NCBI GenBank assembly: GCA_035041965.1
Contig: JAPYMA010002343.1
Coordinates: forward strand, 1 to 64,000
DNA length: 64,000 bases
Origin: Anisakis pegreffii
Lineage: Eukaryota; Nematoda; Chromadorea; Rhabditida; Anisakidae
Direction of reading: 5' to 3'
Shown one piece after another: positions 1-14,367 of this stretch. A program made the position numbers and the translations under genes. The stretch's first letter is position 1. Each line of letters opens with the position of its first letter. The notes beneath the pieces were generated by a model. It made no database searches, had not been told where the DNA came from, and saw only the letters and a list, made by a program, of their open reading frames with translations.

Positions 1-3000
1 GTGTGTAGAGGCAGATTATGCACTAATTTGAGGTGTCATTAAGAAGGAAAGAAGCTCAATTATTTTAGATGAACTATGCACAGAGCAATACCATTAACGA
101 AATTGAACGATTATGTCAAAAGTTTGGGTGATGTGACCTTTTCGGCTGCAATTATCTAACGCAAATGACATTCATCGTTAGTTTTGTAGTTAAACGCTTA
201 CGCATACCAACCATTCTGATGATGGTTTACTTCTTCGGTTCTGACGACTGTGTCTACGAATACGGATAAAAGATGACGTCTAGTTTGTGTCAATTCCACA
301 AATTTAATTACATTTCAACAAGGACTTTCATCAAAAAATTGTGCTGCTTTGAACGGGTACAACATCGAATAATCGGCCTTCTTCTGTCTAAAAAGTTGAT
401 TCAATTTGCTTCCTTCAGATCATAAGGGCATCTTGAGCTGAGTCATTTTAAAATTATATTATCGAGAGGTTTCTCTCTCAAATGAACGAACGCCCTGCCG
501 TTCATTTGATACGATATGGGAAATTTAAACATTCTGCTGATGGAATTTTTTTAAATTGCTCATTTCGATTCAGATACAATTCTATTGATGCATTGCTTCG
601 TCTTTGATGCGAATGAAAGGATTCTTTGAGAAAACTGATTGCTATTGGACGGCACTAAACGGAAGGAAGTACGCGTCTGTTTCGTTCGGTAATCAGCTCA
701 GCTAATTTCGAGAACGCGCTCTGTTTGTATGGGCTTGGATGAAGGCCGGAAGTTCACTCCGTTCTTCTAACGTTTATTGAATAAATGTTATTTTTCTGAA
801 TCAATGATTCAGTGTTCCATTCTAAAAGCGATCAAACATAAAGCGTTATGACGAATACTCGATTGACGAACTCCTCATTAGTATTCGATTATTTTAGATA
901 TTTCTCACTGAAACGAATTCAACAAAGAGTGAAATTGTGAACATTAAATTCGACATACTCTTTTCAAATCAGCAAATTCGCATTCCCCTCCATGGTCAGA
1001 CAATGTTTATAGCCCGAGAATCAGCCACAGTTTCTCGATCTGGGAAGGGCTTGAATTGATTGGATGATCCATTAATGACTTTAATGTCCGAATATATCGC
1101 ATTTTGTCTCGCAATTCGAGCAAAATTAATTGAACCATTCCGGTTCTCATCAGTTTTGTACAATGAATACTCTGATACTGAAGAGATGGCTCGATAGAGC
1201 GAGACTAGCGGTAATAATGCGGTGAGTTAAAGGACTATTGAATTCCACACTAATTTGTAGATGTCATTTCCGGGCTGGTTGCAGTCTGATGTATAAAAAA
1301 ATATTGATTCTTGTTGTACCCATTAAATAATCTCAGAGCCAGTAAAGTAGTTTCACCTAGAATCTTCGTCAAAGCATTCGATGTTAAATTGTCGTTTAGC
1401 AGTCTCTTTAACGCTAACTGAACGCTGCTATCGTGATGGCATTTACTTTATTCCTTATTGACGATTTCAAAAATAGGTGCCCATTTGATTGAGAAGAAAA
1501 TAGCAGTGCATTCCAATTTTCGCTGATTTAATATGATTTTTTATCATTTTATGAGCTTATAACTAAGAGCTATACAATCACTGCATTTATTGCGCTAATA
1601 TATAACCTGCAATCGTTAATATCTGAGGCCAGAGCGGATTTGTTCTTTGTTCTGCTCGAAGCGATATTTAGATAGACTGATGTTTTGATGATTTATGTGC
1701 ATAAGCTGTTTAGATATATCGTTATTGATAGATCTCGGCACTAGGTCATCTCATCTAATCACGTAGCGGTAGGCTGATATTCGCTCGAGAGAGTCACTGC
1801 TGTCGATGGATAATGTGGGATTTGAGGCAAATGAAAAGGCGCATGAGAAGGCAGATTTGTGCTACTATAGCCGTGTGTGATGTTTGCGAGTATTTATGCA
1901 AATAATATCTCATTATTCGAATTTCTCTCATCGTTTATTAGTCGTTCCGGTTTCGTGCAGCCAACGGGATCATCAATCTCCCTTAATACATACTCTGCGT
2001 TTTGAACTCCATACCTCGTCAAGGAGCACTTCAAAACATCGCCTATATTTCATTGCTTTGTTGTTCATAGTTGAAGCGAGAACCTTTTTAGGAATCATAC
2101 TTCATTGATTCATGATTCCATTGTCAGCATATGTCCAGTTCACATTCGATTTTGTGTTTTAATCAAACATTAAGCAGCTGTCGGTTGAAGAGAGTACACT
2201 GAAGTTTCGTTGGAAATTCAATAAGTAGAATATTTGCTGCCGGTTAAATTTCATTGAATTCAGGTGTTCAACAGATTGCAGTTCGAATAACTATCATTTT
2301 CTTCTGCTGACTTACACCGTTTTTTTCGGACAGGTTATAATCTACGTATAATGGAGTGCTCTGAGAGATCGAACAACGCTTTCATTTCGTTTGGGTATTG
2401 TTGCTATGAGAGATATTTGAAATACGGTTGTAATTAAATCAACTAAAGCGTTTCGATGGAATTTTTTTGCGCCGCTATTTGGCAATAAAATTTATTACTT
2501 GAATGGATGAAATTCATGAAAATTATCATGCGACGTTATGCGAAAATGCAAAGCAAAGCACAAAGTAACATTTAAAAGCAGCCTAGATGTGAAACAATCA
2601 ACATTTTATGTTGTTGTGTGCTCATGAAATCGCGTGAAATTTTATCGTTTCTTTTCAGAAACGAAGACGCAAATTTGAATGAGAAAATTTCTTTCATTGT
2701 ATTTTGTTGACATATTATAGTTTATCGTCAGATGACGAATGTATCCTCGATTCATTTTTTGCATTTGTCATTTTCCTTCTCTCTGTTATGAAGTCGCTTC
2801 GTCTCTCTCGATGAGTGGTCAAAACCGTATAGCAACAAAGTGATTTTGCGATAGTTTCTTCATGTACATAACAAATATGTAGACAAATAAAGCTTATTAT
2901 TCAACGAATGTGATGTGTTCTTGATGCGTTCACTTCATCACTAACGAAATGTGATCATCAAGCGTCGTCAGTGATCAGTTGGTGAAAGTGTGGCCAATAA

Positions 3001-6000
3001 AACCGCACGACTAATTGATATTGTGCTTAAAGGTCATGATGGGACAATCACTGAGGTTCGCAACAAAAGTCAGAAAAGGTCACCACTTTGTCTGAAATCG
3101 GCAAATTTGCTGAATACAAATGAATGAATGATTGGTCATTTTGAATAGCATTATTCAGAGGGTCTTTGGAATGAATGAGTGCTGAGAATGAGGAATATTA
3201 AGCGATGAGACGAGAAGTGTTCGTTGTTGATGCCCCCATCGAGCGTTCAACTGCATGCGATAGAAATCCTCATAGGTTATGTGTGTGGATCTTCTCTTGA
3301 GATGATCATCCTAACGCCGATCACAGTGCCGCTCGGTTATCGATCTATGCATGAGTTAATATCACTTGAACTGTTTTTGACACTCATTCAATATGCAATT
3401 TTCTTTCCTCGTAATTCAAACCCAATTATTTGAATTTTTTGTCCCATTTTCCACATGAATGCTTCAATACAGTGTCCTCATTAACGCCCGACACCCTTAT
3501 TTTCTTCACTAAATTACTTAGTTGCGTTCATGTACTGTTACGTTCACACAACATAATATCAAACAAGTGAACCTTATAATCTTGTACCCTTATTGGTAAC
3601 AAATTATAAACGAACTTTTGTGAAAGCGAAGTCGTTTTTTCAGATAATTTATTTCAGTGTCCATCACTTACCAAGTGCAATCTTCCGTCGGCCCATCTTC
3701 CGTGTGAAATTTGAAAATAATCAACTCATCATGAATCTGACACTTAAATTTAACCTGCTATGAGGTCAAGCACCTTTCAATGCGGTTTGATCAATCCATT
3801 CGATTCGTGCGAACATGTTGATTTAAAACTCAAATACTTCGATTTGACTCAAATATTTTCTAACGATAAGTATTCTCATGCATCAAGTAGCTATATTCTA
3901 GGCGATAAATTCGAACTGATGCGACACCGTTTCATCCAATTACATTCATCGGATTTCGCTCCGCTTTTCGAAAATTTTTATTCATACTCTTTCGCACTAA
4001 TCCTTCGAAATGTATAGTTCTATTTCGTGATAGTCTATGTTAATGAGCAATTTCAGTTACGCGAATGAACGATGCGTGCATTAAGGTTATGAAAATTTTC
4101 TATCTCATCAATTTCCATCTCATTAAGGTTATGAGAAAAATTTTCTATTTCATGAATGGATCAGGCATTTTTTTGTTGGATATAATCGAATCTGTTGAGC
4201 ATTGGTTAATTGCGATGAGCTCGATTGCTTACGTTTATACTTTTTATATTCACCCATCCATCTCATCAGTATTGTGTGATAGCCGGAGATGTATAAAATT
4301 GATAATTGTTGAGTGAAATTGATAATTGCGTGCACGGCATTCAGAATTGATGTTTTTGCGCACTTTCGAAATTGAATTTCGTGCAATTGTCAGTCAGCTT
4401 CACTTGTCCAATAACCTTTAAAGCTGAAAATTGCAGTGAAATGTTTCCACCACTAATTATGAGCGACTCTTTCAGCAGAATTCATTCAGCTCCTCGTTCC
4501 AAGCACTTGTCACTTTCAATTCATTCTATCGTTAATGCATCCATCCATATATGTGGCTTCAAATTGAGCACAACACCGAGTGCACATCAGAAGATGTTCA
4601 GATAGGAAAGAAGAGCCAGTGAGAATGCTTCTGACAGTTGAAGTTCTCAGAATCACTAGTGAAGGGACGGACGCTTTTTCAAGCAGAAATAGATTCAGAG
4701 CAATGCCCAGGTGGACGAAATTTTCGTTTGTGAAATGCCCATCCACTTCGATCGATCTCCCAGGTGCAACCAACCACCTGCTTAGGATCGATTAGCGCTC
4801 AATTCTTGAAGATGATTTTCAAAATTCATGAGTAGTGTGTCTGATCAATACCACCAAGTATAGATAGTGCTTGATGAGGATGACTTTCAGGCGGCATATG
4901 TAGACCTGAATGGCAACTATTTGCATTTGTTAATGATTCGTATTCGAGTTTGTTTCGTTTTGCGTAGCACCTCATCATCAAAGGCATGTTCGTGTCATAT
5001 TGTGATACTTCGATCATTAATAATGATGAGTGAATTGAAAGAAAATGATTGAGATGTGCCCGACTTCTCATTCGTTAAATTGTTTTCACATTCATTCTAA
5101 TCATCAATTTTGATGGATTGCTAAAGCATTCTCGTATTTACTCAATTTGTGCCCATAGACATAGATGTACACACTCTCTTAACTAATGCTAACCGTCGTT
5201 TAGGGTTTCGCAGCGTTTCGTTTTTATGTGACATCTGATATCCCAACTAAATGCACCCGTCCGTCTGAACATTTTAATTAATACTTTTCGAATCAACTCG
5301 TTCGTTCCTATCAAGTTTCTCAATTTCAACCTGTAGAACAAATGTTTGTTATGCAGGAGGTTAAGTATAAAAAAGGGGGGAGAGGATCATTTGACATTCA
5401 CAATCGTCTCTAATTCACTGCATAAAAACCTCGTCGATCAATAAATGACAATGTTACAAAGCCGATTAGAGTTCTGCTTCTAATGCTTCTTTCGCTTATG
5501 CGCTTGAAGATCTGCAGTTTATGATCAGAAATGGTCAATCATAAATATGCCTATTTTTGCTCACTCATTGTCAGATAACAATTCAAACTGATGATGCAAT
5601 AGTGAGGTTGTGATTTGATTCAACTGATTCGCTGCTATACGCTTTCAATTGCGAAGTTTTATGACTACTTATTCGATGTCGTCTCAACAGAAAATCTCTC
5701 TTATAGTCCGAGTAATTGAATTGTTTTTGTGTAAAGGACGCAATTGAAAGGCAGGCATGAAAGCCGCAGTTTTAACGGGCAACATCTGCTCGTCGTTCAG
5801 CAACACCTCACGCAATCAACACTGAAGCATCCTCTGTGCGTTGACCGAAATTAACACATCTGAAAAATATTGTTGGATCAAAAAAGAAAACGGAACTGAG
5901 CTGAGCTGTTTTTAGTGGCAATTTGATGAATGGTACAAGCAGTTCATTGCCTATGGTCGAGTGGAGTTAATAAATTATTAAGTGGTTTCGTTGGCGTGAG

Positions 6001-9000
6001 TTGGTGTGTGTTTGTGTAAATTTTTTCTCATGCGTTCATGAATTCATTGTGTTGTTCATAAATTTTACAAATGTTCTTTTGAGTTTTTTATAACAATCCC
6101 TTTGTACGTTGTATGAAGTCAGAATTCATTTATGTACACGATTTTTCACTTACATGCGAAAAAAACGTCAAAATCCACTCTGCGAATGCGAAATCATTTA
6201 TCAACTTGATCTCATGATCAATAGGTCCGCGTTTATCGAGGATGCATGAAGCTATTCATGAAGATAAGGTATAAGTAAGAAGAACAAATTTGATAGGCAT
6301 GATGTCATGAAGTGAAATTTTTTAGTTGACCAAAAAATTGCGGTGATATCATATGCATATGCAGTGACGAATAAAACTTCATTCAATACTGGCAAACGTT
6401 AGTGTTTTGTTCCGGGATAGGCTGATTTTAATTTTAAAGGCTAATTCGAAAGAAAGTAATTAGCTGATGACGCAGATGATAGCGCACCTATATTTCTGAT
6501 AATGAGCGTTTTTCATTAGCCTTGATGACATTGATTGAAACGAAGCGACTAAAGAAAATCTTATCACGAGCAGCATGAAATGATATTACTTGCTGACTGA
6601 ATGAGCGAATCGAAAATTGAGAAAAACTCATTTTGTGAGCATATGTGAAAGTATAGTTTGGATAGATGAACAACGGCTGCTGAAAAAGAAACGTACTTGA
6701 AAGGCGATAAAATTTCGAAATTAAAGCCGATAAAAGAGTTAATTCGCTGATGCACTCAATCACTGAGCAGCAATTTTTCCCGAACTGAAGTAATTCCATT
6801 GATGATGGCAATGGCAGATAAGCAACAAATATGTCAGTGGCAACGCACGATTGCAATAAGATTTTTAATGGCTTCTCTATGAACATTTTCCACAAATCTG
6901 TGAATATGTACTTTGAACTCAATCGTACCATATGCAAGTAGCATTTTTAAGATGTATTGTAATGATTTGGTTTTGGTATTTATCTTTGTAAATTGCATAG
7001 ATTATGATTATCTAGTAGTTCATCATCTCATCTGCATGATATCTACAGTATAACGCATGATTGTCGCGCACTTGCGAAAGCTTGCTCCTTCAATTCGACG
7101 ACATCTATGGATTTCTGACATTAGAACATTTTTTTACAATTACGAGATGATCGAATGAAATTTGAATGTGTTTGGAAAAAAACACAAGTTTTGTGCCATC
7201 TTCAGTTACACGAAGAGTTTGAGTTGGTGACTCCTTTTTGCATGTAAGTCACTTCACTAGATGCGTGGATATTTGTTCACTTGAAGAGGTTGTTTGCATG
7301 ATATGGCGATTTTGCAGAATGTTTTGACGACTGTCACAAATTTGACGTTTTTCATTGTTTTCTGGCACATGAATGACTGATTTGATAGGCATAAATAGAA
7401 GCACAGAGCCGATTGAGCGTGATGGCTCACGCACTCAAGATGAATGACTTGCGCACAAAACAACACCTAACAATCAATCAAAAGCGACTCATTCAGCAGC
7501 GAGTCTTAAACATCAATCGGACTTCCAACGGTTTTAGAGGGTACCACCAGCTGCTGTTAGATCGTTCGTTCACAATTTTTTCGACCGATCTGAACCAGTT
7601 TTGGTGGCTACGAAAACAAAAGCACTTGTTGTCGACTGGCATGAGCGCCGATAGTTTAAGATGTGAATAGATCAGTTGCTTTTGATGTTTTTTGTGGGAA
7701 GATGCCATGGAAGGTATCTCTGAATTGTGGAAAAAATTGGAGCAGCTAAAGTGTACTTCATATGATTATATTCAGGCAATTGTAACTTTTTAACATCCCA
7801 TTCAATCACTGAAATGTAACGGAATCTAAAATTTTATGTCTGTATTACTGCAGAAACTACCCATAATTCTGGAACATTACTAATTGCCAATAAAATTGAT
7901 AGGAAAATTTCATTACATCCGATTGAAGAATTCGACTTTTCATTACATTTGCATTTTTATGATCATCGTATTTGAGCGTAATAGATCCACCGGGAACTAT
8001 TGTTTTGAATGCTGGTAGCAATTACGTCCAACTATTCAAACTGAAGCATTGGCCATTAAATTTTTATGTTCATTAAAAAAGCCAACCAACTTTTATAGTG
8101 TTCGTTCGACTGTTTGTACGCCTCATGTTCATTTGTTTCGCTGGTTTTAGTGATTGCTTCGAGAGCGAAGGAAATTGATATAAGGAATATCCTTTTCAGT
8201 TCCGAGCCATATTCCCTGTTCAGTTTACGAGTTCATAACCTACGATTAGATCCTCATATACGTGGCAGTGCTTTCTTCTTCAATCTCGTTCAATGGTCCA
8301 ATCTCACTTTGCTTATTTTGATCAGTTGGTGTTGTATGCCAAACATAAGTAATCCAAAAGGATATGGCTGGTTGTCTCAAATTTTCATTAAAATCACATT
8401 ACCCACAGTTGAAACCAATTGATGGATTCATCACTCACCGAAAACATCGACTTATCCAGTATGCAGCATTCGACTGTATGATGATCGAGTTATCAGAAAC
8501 AGTGTTATTCTTATTGATGCCTTATCACTTACGTTTGCTATCAGTTCATAGATTTTGATGTTCTAGCTTTTTATAAATTTAGCTTTTTATAAACGACAAT
8601 GTGCGTTTGACTTCAGCGCTAATAAATAAGGCGTTTTTAGATGGTTCATTCGAACGAGTTTTGCTATTACACTGCAAGTGGTTTTTAGGCTGCAACAAAA
8701 AGCGCTGTCTCGTTGTTGACATAGCGGTTTAAGATGTCTGGAACGGTTTAAGATTATGGTGTGATGTAGGAATTGCTTTTGGAAGGTCATAAATTTGAGA
8801 ATCAATGGTGCTTATAATTATACAATGTTTGCACTTTCATTGAATGAAAACGGAAATTTTGGTTGACGAAGGCGGTGGCATGAAGCAATTCTATGAATGT
8901 GTATCATGGCACCTTATGAATACCGTAAACGTAGGTTTTTGTTCATAAAGAGTGAACAATTCGATGGTCATTTTTTCGGAAAAGCAAACTTCATTCAGAA

Positions 9001-9477
9001 TAGACATATGAAGTTGAGAATTTATTCATCAAAACGAACATTTAAATTGTTTATGGCAATGGTTTTGTTCAAGCAAACAATAGTGGTTTATGGTTTGTTG
9101 AGTCACCTCCCACAGAAAACAGTCTCTTATTGATGCTCTTTTGAAGTGATCAAACGTTCTTATGACATTTTCTTTCAGTTTGTTGCATACTGCAAAAAAT
9201 TTCGTTTCAATGGAGAAAGAACTCAGCGAGAAATAAAAACGGCGATTTATGATGAAATGGCCTCACGATCGCTGAGAAAAGTCGTTTTCATTCCGTAATG
9301 TTGAGGGATACACACACACAACCAACAATCAAAAGAAAAGAAACTTTGAGAAGAATAAATTTTTGAAAAAAGCACTTAATTTATTGCCAAGTGATTAAAA
9401 TCGTAATCTCGACTGGTTTCTTCTCAGTTGATTCTGAGTTTTTTAAAATAAATATAACGGAGGTCACTTCCATCATC
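1..9477. other. gene-poor stretch, no supported gene
   Basis: Both strands were read and no exon chain could be supported. Open frames of 60-150 codons occur, for example 6488-6937 on the minus strand and 7413-7670 on the plus strand. They lack recognisable domains, and equally long frames run on the opposite strand. A short degenerate tandem duplication sits near 4081-4158, where two units share a GGTTATGA core followed by AAATTTTCTAT. The section around 7400-7700 looks somewhat richer in GC than its flanks and could hide an exon, but I cannot assign it. Confidence 0.5.
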
Positions 9478-11713
9478 TTATAAGGCCATCTTGATTGCTT
9501 CATTTCCGAATGCTTCTGCTGTGTAGTTTTCGTAATCGGCTGAAAATAATCGTTCGTATTTAGCAAGTACATGCTTGGTGTTGTTTTCGAACTGGAAATC
9601 ATAAACTATGCATAGATTAACATTTATAATATTGGCACGCATTTGTTACAGCTCTTCATTCCTAAATGTTACATTTATCTTCGTTTATTCAGCGAATATA
9701 TTCATCTTCATTGAAACAAATTACTCTTTCTAATTACTTATAGAATAGTTCATAAGACGCCGCTGGCTTCTTATTAATGCTAGTGAAACAGGATCAGTTA
9801 TATCAATGATATCATTAAAATGTGTGCAAAACGCATTCTTTGCATTCGGGAGCGCTCTTCTTCTAATGCAGTGAGATTTTGCCATTTGTGAAGATTTGCT
9901 GCTAATTAAAGAAGCGAGAATTTCGATGTATTGGTTTGCTTATCCACGTACATCTGCGCAGAATTCGTTTGAGCATTCGAATTTGCCTTAAAGAATGATC
10001 AGTTACATTAGGTGATTGACTTATAAGACCGATGGTTCCATCATGCAGTTGAAATGAGAATACATCGCTGAAGAAAGTTTCATTTGAATCATCCCAAAAA
10101 AATTCAGGTGATTGGAACCGATTTGCTGTATGACCGCAAAATTGAGTCTGAAATAGGTAAATGGTTCGGCGAATTGATACGATAGTGAAATCCAAGCGAA
10201 ACGATTAGTCATGTATTGCCCGAGTGTTTGGTGCTAAGTGATAGGCTACGATGAGTGGACTAGGTGTTGTGCTTGCCATACCTCGTTGTTCGCAATCGCC
10301 ATTCTCCTGTCTGAATGAAAAGTTTTACGAGAAGCGCTCTGAAAGCATTCACCGAAGAGTATAAGGCCAAAAAATGATTGGTGATCAGTGTGGCATTTGA
10401 GTGATGGATGAACTCATCTACGGTCAATAACCAATTATAATCCTCTCCTCTTTCCTAAATCTCATTTTCAGAATTCATCATTAATACTTTCTTAACAAGA
10501 AATATCCTCTTTGAAGTATGAATTTCGTTTCAAGATCGCTTGAAGCAATTTGAAGAAATAAAGAGCAATTCTATTGGGAATGGAATGTGAATGCATTTTT
10601 GTAAAAGAAGAGAAAATGAGAATTTGAAAAATTAAAAGTTTCCAAAGTCGTACCATCCATCTTATTTTACAGCATAACACCAGACAAGCACTCGATTAAT
10701 ATCTCATATTTAATGAGCAAGCAACTCAAGGTCGAAATGGAGAGAATTGCATTCCGTTGAATAATTCCTAATCCACACAGCTGACTAATTCTTTCATTTT
10801 TGGTTTGGTAAAAACAAAATTCGAGACATTTTCGTAATCCTTTCTAAAAATTTTCTCAAAGTTGAAGATTGAATTTATGGTTGGAATATAAACGCTTTAA
10901 TATACTTAAACAAACATTTCTTTGCTCTTAATTTGGATGACCTGAGGTGATCAAAAAGACATCGGCTGGCTGCTATCATGCGCAATTGCAACCATTCGAA
11001 CTGCTATATGCTTGAAAGAGAGAAGTGCTCATCAGTATGTTGCAATCTAGTTTGCTAAAGAATCAGTTGAAAATGTTCATTGTTTGTAATCATTCCAGCT
11101 AAGTTTTGCAGAAGTCATTTGATGAAAGTGAATAAAATCAGTGAAAATTTACAAACCTTTCAGCATTCATAAGTATGAAATATCACTGTTTCGATCGATT
11201 ATTCAGCTATGGATCTTAGAGCAGTTGTGATCGGTGATTGCATCATCGATTCAGTCATTCGAACTCATCCTGTACCAAACAAACTTCGTCCATAAACCTT
11301 TCACTTGGCTAATGGAACGTCTCAAATTTACAACATTTCATCTATCATATTTTCAATTTTTTAGTTCTGTTTTCCCATCACCTCATCGAAGCACAATCAG
11401 TCATTTTCTTAAATACTTATTGCTACTCAATCATAAGTTGTTATTTCTCCACCTTATATCCCACGTCTTCCAGTGCTTTTCAGGTGCTCAATTCTGAGTC
11501 GGCACCATTTCGAAGTCCTCATGTGGCACACTTCACTACCGAAAGTTTCATTTTTACACTCGCACTCGTAACTTTTAGAGTTGTTACAATATTTACGATG
11601 ATCAGTGTTCGTTGTGATAGCTTAAGGTGATCGTTTTGAAGATCCTTTGAGTTGTTCTTATCCAGTAGCGAAGATGCTCTCTTTAGCTGATAAAATGATG
11701 CAGCCAACGACAT
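9478..11713 (-). CDS. candidate three-exon gene, unknown product (123 aa)
   Basis: This is a hypothetical model on the minus strand. Exon 1 (11713-11597) begins with ATG and encodes 39 residues starting MSLAASFYQLKRASSLL, ending at a GTAAAT donor. Exon 2 (10147-10007) follows a good acceptor (CTATTTCAG), encodes 47 residues including SPEFFWDDSN, and ends at GTAACT. Exon 3 (9591-9478) follows TTTCCAG, encodes 37 residues including AKYERLFSADYENYTAEAF, and ends in TAA. All three join in phase 0 without a stop. No signal peptide or membrane segment is evident. I do not recognise the family. The PEFFWD stretch is only faintly reminiscent of a motif in RMND1/DUF155 proteins and I give that no weight. 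Intron 1 is about 1.45 kb, so exons may be missing. Support is limited to frame, splice sites and protein-like composition. Confidence 0.33.
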
Positions 11714-13812
11714 TTTGATGTTGTGACGGTGAACAGATCTTAACGTATTGTTTAGAAATTTGATGCAGATCTCTCGCTGAAGTTTGCTACAAATTCCTCA
11801 ACACCTGTTGAACATCTCACTGAGATTCGATTTGTTTTGTGCTTGTCGTATTTTTTTCATGTTTCAATCACTATATTTTATGTAGCAGTTCAAATAGGAT
11901 ATGACGTATTCCTTGTCATTATTGTGTGGTCAATTTAACTTCATCCCTTACGAAACAATCGCTACTTCGAGAATGCTCCAGTCTTATCGAATTTACAGTT
12001 ATTTGTTTTCACAATTGTTCTATGATCTGCTGATATTTGATCAGAATATGATTGGTGAATGCAAATTCGACTGTGAAAAATCGAAATGCGATAATGAATG
12101 CGAAAAAAATTTTACTGAAAATCTTCAGTATTATCACCACACCAAAGTCATTCGCGATTTAGCTTAATCTGTTCATTTCATTGCTTTTTCGTCTTAAGAA
12201 GCTTATCATTAGTGTACTTCTCTTCACTGATAAGGACTGATAAGATCGCTCCTTCCGCTCAAGAAGTAGCATTGTTCGTCGTACGACTTTGAATAAACAG
12301 TTCAACGAGTCAAACGTCGCCGTACTGTTTTAGAATGATTTCGTTCCGAGGGATGATTATTTGGACCAATAGAATCACTAGTTTCGTATGCATTTCGACC
12401 ACTCACTTCAAAATTAATTCAAGTTTTTGTCGCACTTATTGCGTTCTTTTTTCTCGTTTCATTGCTTTTATTTCTTAAGAAGCTTATCATTAATGTGCTC
12501 CTCGTTCATTTGTCTCGCTAATCATAATTTCATTTGCTCGTCTGTTTTGCGACGAAAAAAAACCGAAGACAGTTTCGTTCGTAGGCGTTTCTTTCGCTAA
12601 ACATTCAATCGGAATCGTCGCTTCTCTGGAATCACCGATTCATTTGATTATCTGTCTGTTTAAGGTGAGAATAAGCTGTTTATGAAGATATTCAGTAATC
12701 ACATTTATCCGAATAACTCTTTTTATCGTTTTGAGAACAAAATGAGTTTGGAAACATTGTTCACAGCGAACAACTGCGTGCGATTATTGCTTTGTTTCGC
12801 AAACGTTCAAACATTCTTCCCCAAATAAAAGAGACAAAAGATATCTGACGTTGAATTCCAACTAGATTTCGAATCTATTGTTGAAAATTCCAGACTTCAC
12901 CGATTGTCTCATTGTCAGTAAAATAATTTATCTTCAGCAATGAAATATGTTGACTTCAGATTATATTCTCAAAAATGAATTATACATTTCTTTGAATATG
13001 AGAACTATCTGTTTCATTTGAAAGGAGCAAAATTTTCGCATGAAATTTTATTGCTGTGGCTGCGTGTGGCTGACAATTGTTGTGTGGCTGGCCTTCTAAG
13101 GGCAATGAACAAACCCACAATAGAAGTACATCCATTACCGGACAAGGATCGAGGAGCACTGAATACGACGAATATGTCTTTATGCCGTTTTTGTTCACTT
13201 TATTCTTTGTCTACGATTTCAATATTCGATTTTATCATCTCAAATTTCGTTCCTTTCTTATCGAACCCATTGATTGATTCATCTCGCGTTCATTCACACT
13301 GCACGTTCGATCATGTCCCGATAATAGAGCAACAACAATAGAAGTGCCACATCCATTTCGATAATATCAAAGCAATGATGCGGTCAAACCGAACAAAATG
13401 CAAAAATCTTCAAAAATCATTTTTCATGCTTTCTCTCATCTCATACTCTACAACTCGAACGAACAACGAGGCAAACTAACTCGTCAATTTTTAGCAAATT
13501 TAGTGCCGCATCTTGAATTTTAATAGGGTTTTTCATAAGGTTTCACTGCAACCATCCAAAAGCTTACATGTAATCAGAGCATTCGTCATATCGTCTTTAT
13601 CAGAAGATATCGAATCACCGATATTCAGTTATTTACTAACCGAACATGTCGAAGCTCTCTGTCCAATAGGATCGTTTTCGTTTGTAAAATGATATTTTGA
13701 TCTGAATGATCCTCTTGCTCACAAGCAGTAAGTATCATATTATAGAAAGTTGTAAGAATCTCCGTAATCTGCATTGCTCTTGATAAACTAATCATAAATT
13801 CGTGTTTTAAAA
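11714..13812. other. intergenic or intronic stretch with a diverged direct repeat
   Basis: No gene is supported here. Two copies of a roughly 44-bp sequence lie at about 12179-12222 and 12460-12504; both contain CTTAAGAAGCTTATCATTA and differ at a few positions. A plus-strand open frame at 13077-13277 ends in an aromatic, hydrophobic stretch that could be a membrane segment, but it has no clear splice sites. A cysteine-containing frame at about 12049-12167 is also unsupported. Confidence 0.4.
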
Positions 13813-14097
13813 GTGTTTTTTACGGTGTATTTCTCACATTTTTCTGGCTCTTTTGCACTTACTAGAAGGTATTTGTTGTTGAGCGATGATCAATTGGAGC
13901 ATATAATCAGATATGATCAAAAGCGAAGACCGCTGCCGCCAGCTTGCGCAATACACTACTGCAACTACGAATCAAAGGAAGAATCAAGCGGGCGATTTCT
14001 TCATTCGTATCTTCTTGATGGTAGAATGTTTTTGGTCAGGAAACTCGGCGATTCCAAAGAATATTCCCTTCGATTACTTGCTCGAATGAGAAACTGA
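13813..14097 (+). CDS. possible exon, unknown product
   Basis: The open frame reads through about 75 protein-like codons, including LLSDDQLEHIIRYDQKRRPL and later YLLDGRMFLVRKLGD, and ends in TGA. A pyrimidine-rich acceptor-like sequence ends near 13866 (CTTACTAG), which would make this an internal or terminal exon entered in phase 2; the nominal start of the frame is not a convincing initiator. No upstream exon could be joined with confidence and no family is recognised. It overlaps by a few bases an antisense open frame with a signal-peptide-like start. Confidence 0.25.
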   Translation: MFFTVYFSHFSGSFALTRRYLLLSDDQLEHIIRYDQKRRPLPPACAIHYCNYESKEESSGRFLHSYLLDGRMFLVRKLGDSKEYSLRLLARMRN

Positions 14098-14367
14098 TTT
14101 ATTGCTTATGGTTATTGTTGGTATTATTATTGTCGCTATAGTTATCGTGTAATTACAGTCACTGTTTTCATTATTTCCATCATCGTAATTAAAATCATCG
14201 TAATCAGCCTGATCTTCAACAATTAATGAGAAATGATTGCTAAAACACAATACTATCACTGATACGGTTCTATTTTCAGCTGTCTGCAAACGCTGCGCAC
14301 TGATCGTCAAAAGAAAAGTTAAAGAAAAATAAACGAGGAATATAAGGAGACGAGGATGCGCACTCAT
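14074..14367 (-). CDS. possible small secreted protein (97 aa), unknown
   Basis: The frame has a real ATG and an N-terminal hydrophobic stretch after MSAHPRLL that looks like a signal peptide, with a likely cleavage near SAQ. The rest is rich in Asp, Asn and Tyr and then in Ile and Thr; that last part is low-complexity and comes from an imperfect trinucleotide-rich tract at about 14100-14160. A GTATCAG sequence around codon 33 could be a donor, so the C-terminus may be intronic. No homologous family is recognised. The signal-peptide pattern is seen; expression and reality of the gene are inference. Confidence 0.25.
   Translation of the reverse strand: MSAHPRLLIFLVYFSLTFLLTISAQRLQTAENRTVSVIVLCFSNHFSLIVEDQADYDDFNYDDGNNENSDCNYTITIATIIIPTITISNKSVSHSSK

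Noticed and set aside
7413..7708. Opposing open frames of 85 (+) and 71 (-) codons in a slightly GC-richer patch
   Set aside because: Both strands look equally protein-like, neither has convincing splice neighbours, and no domain is recognised.
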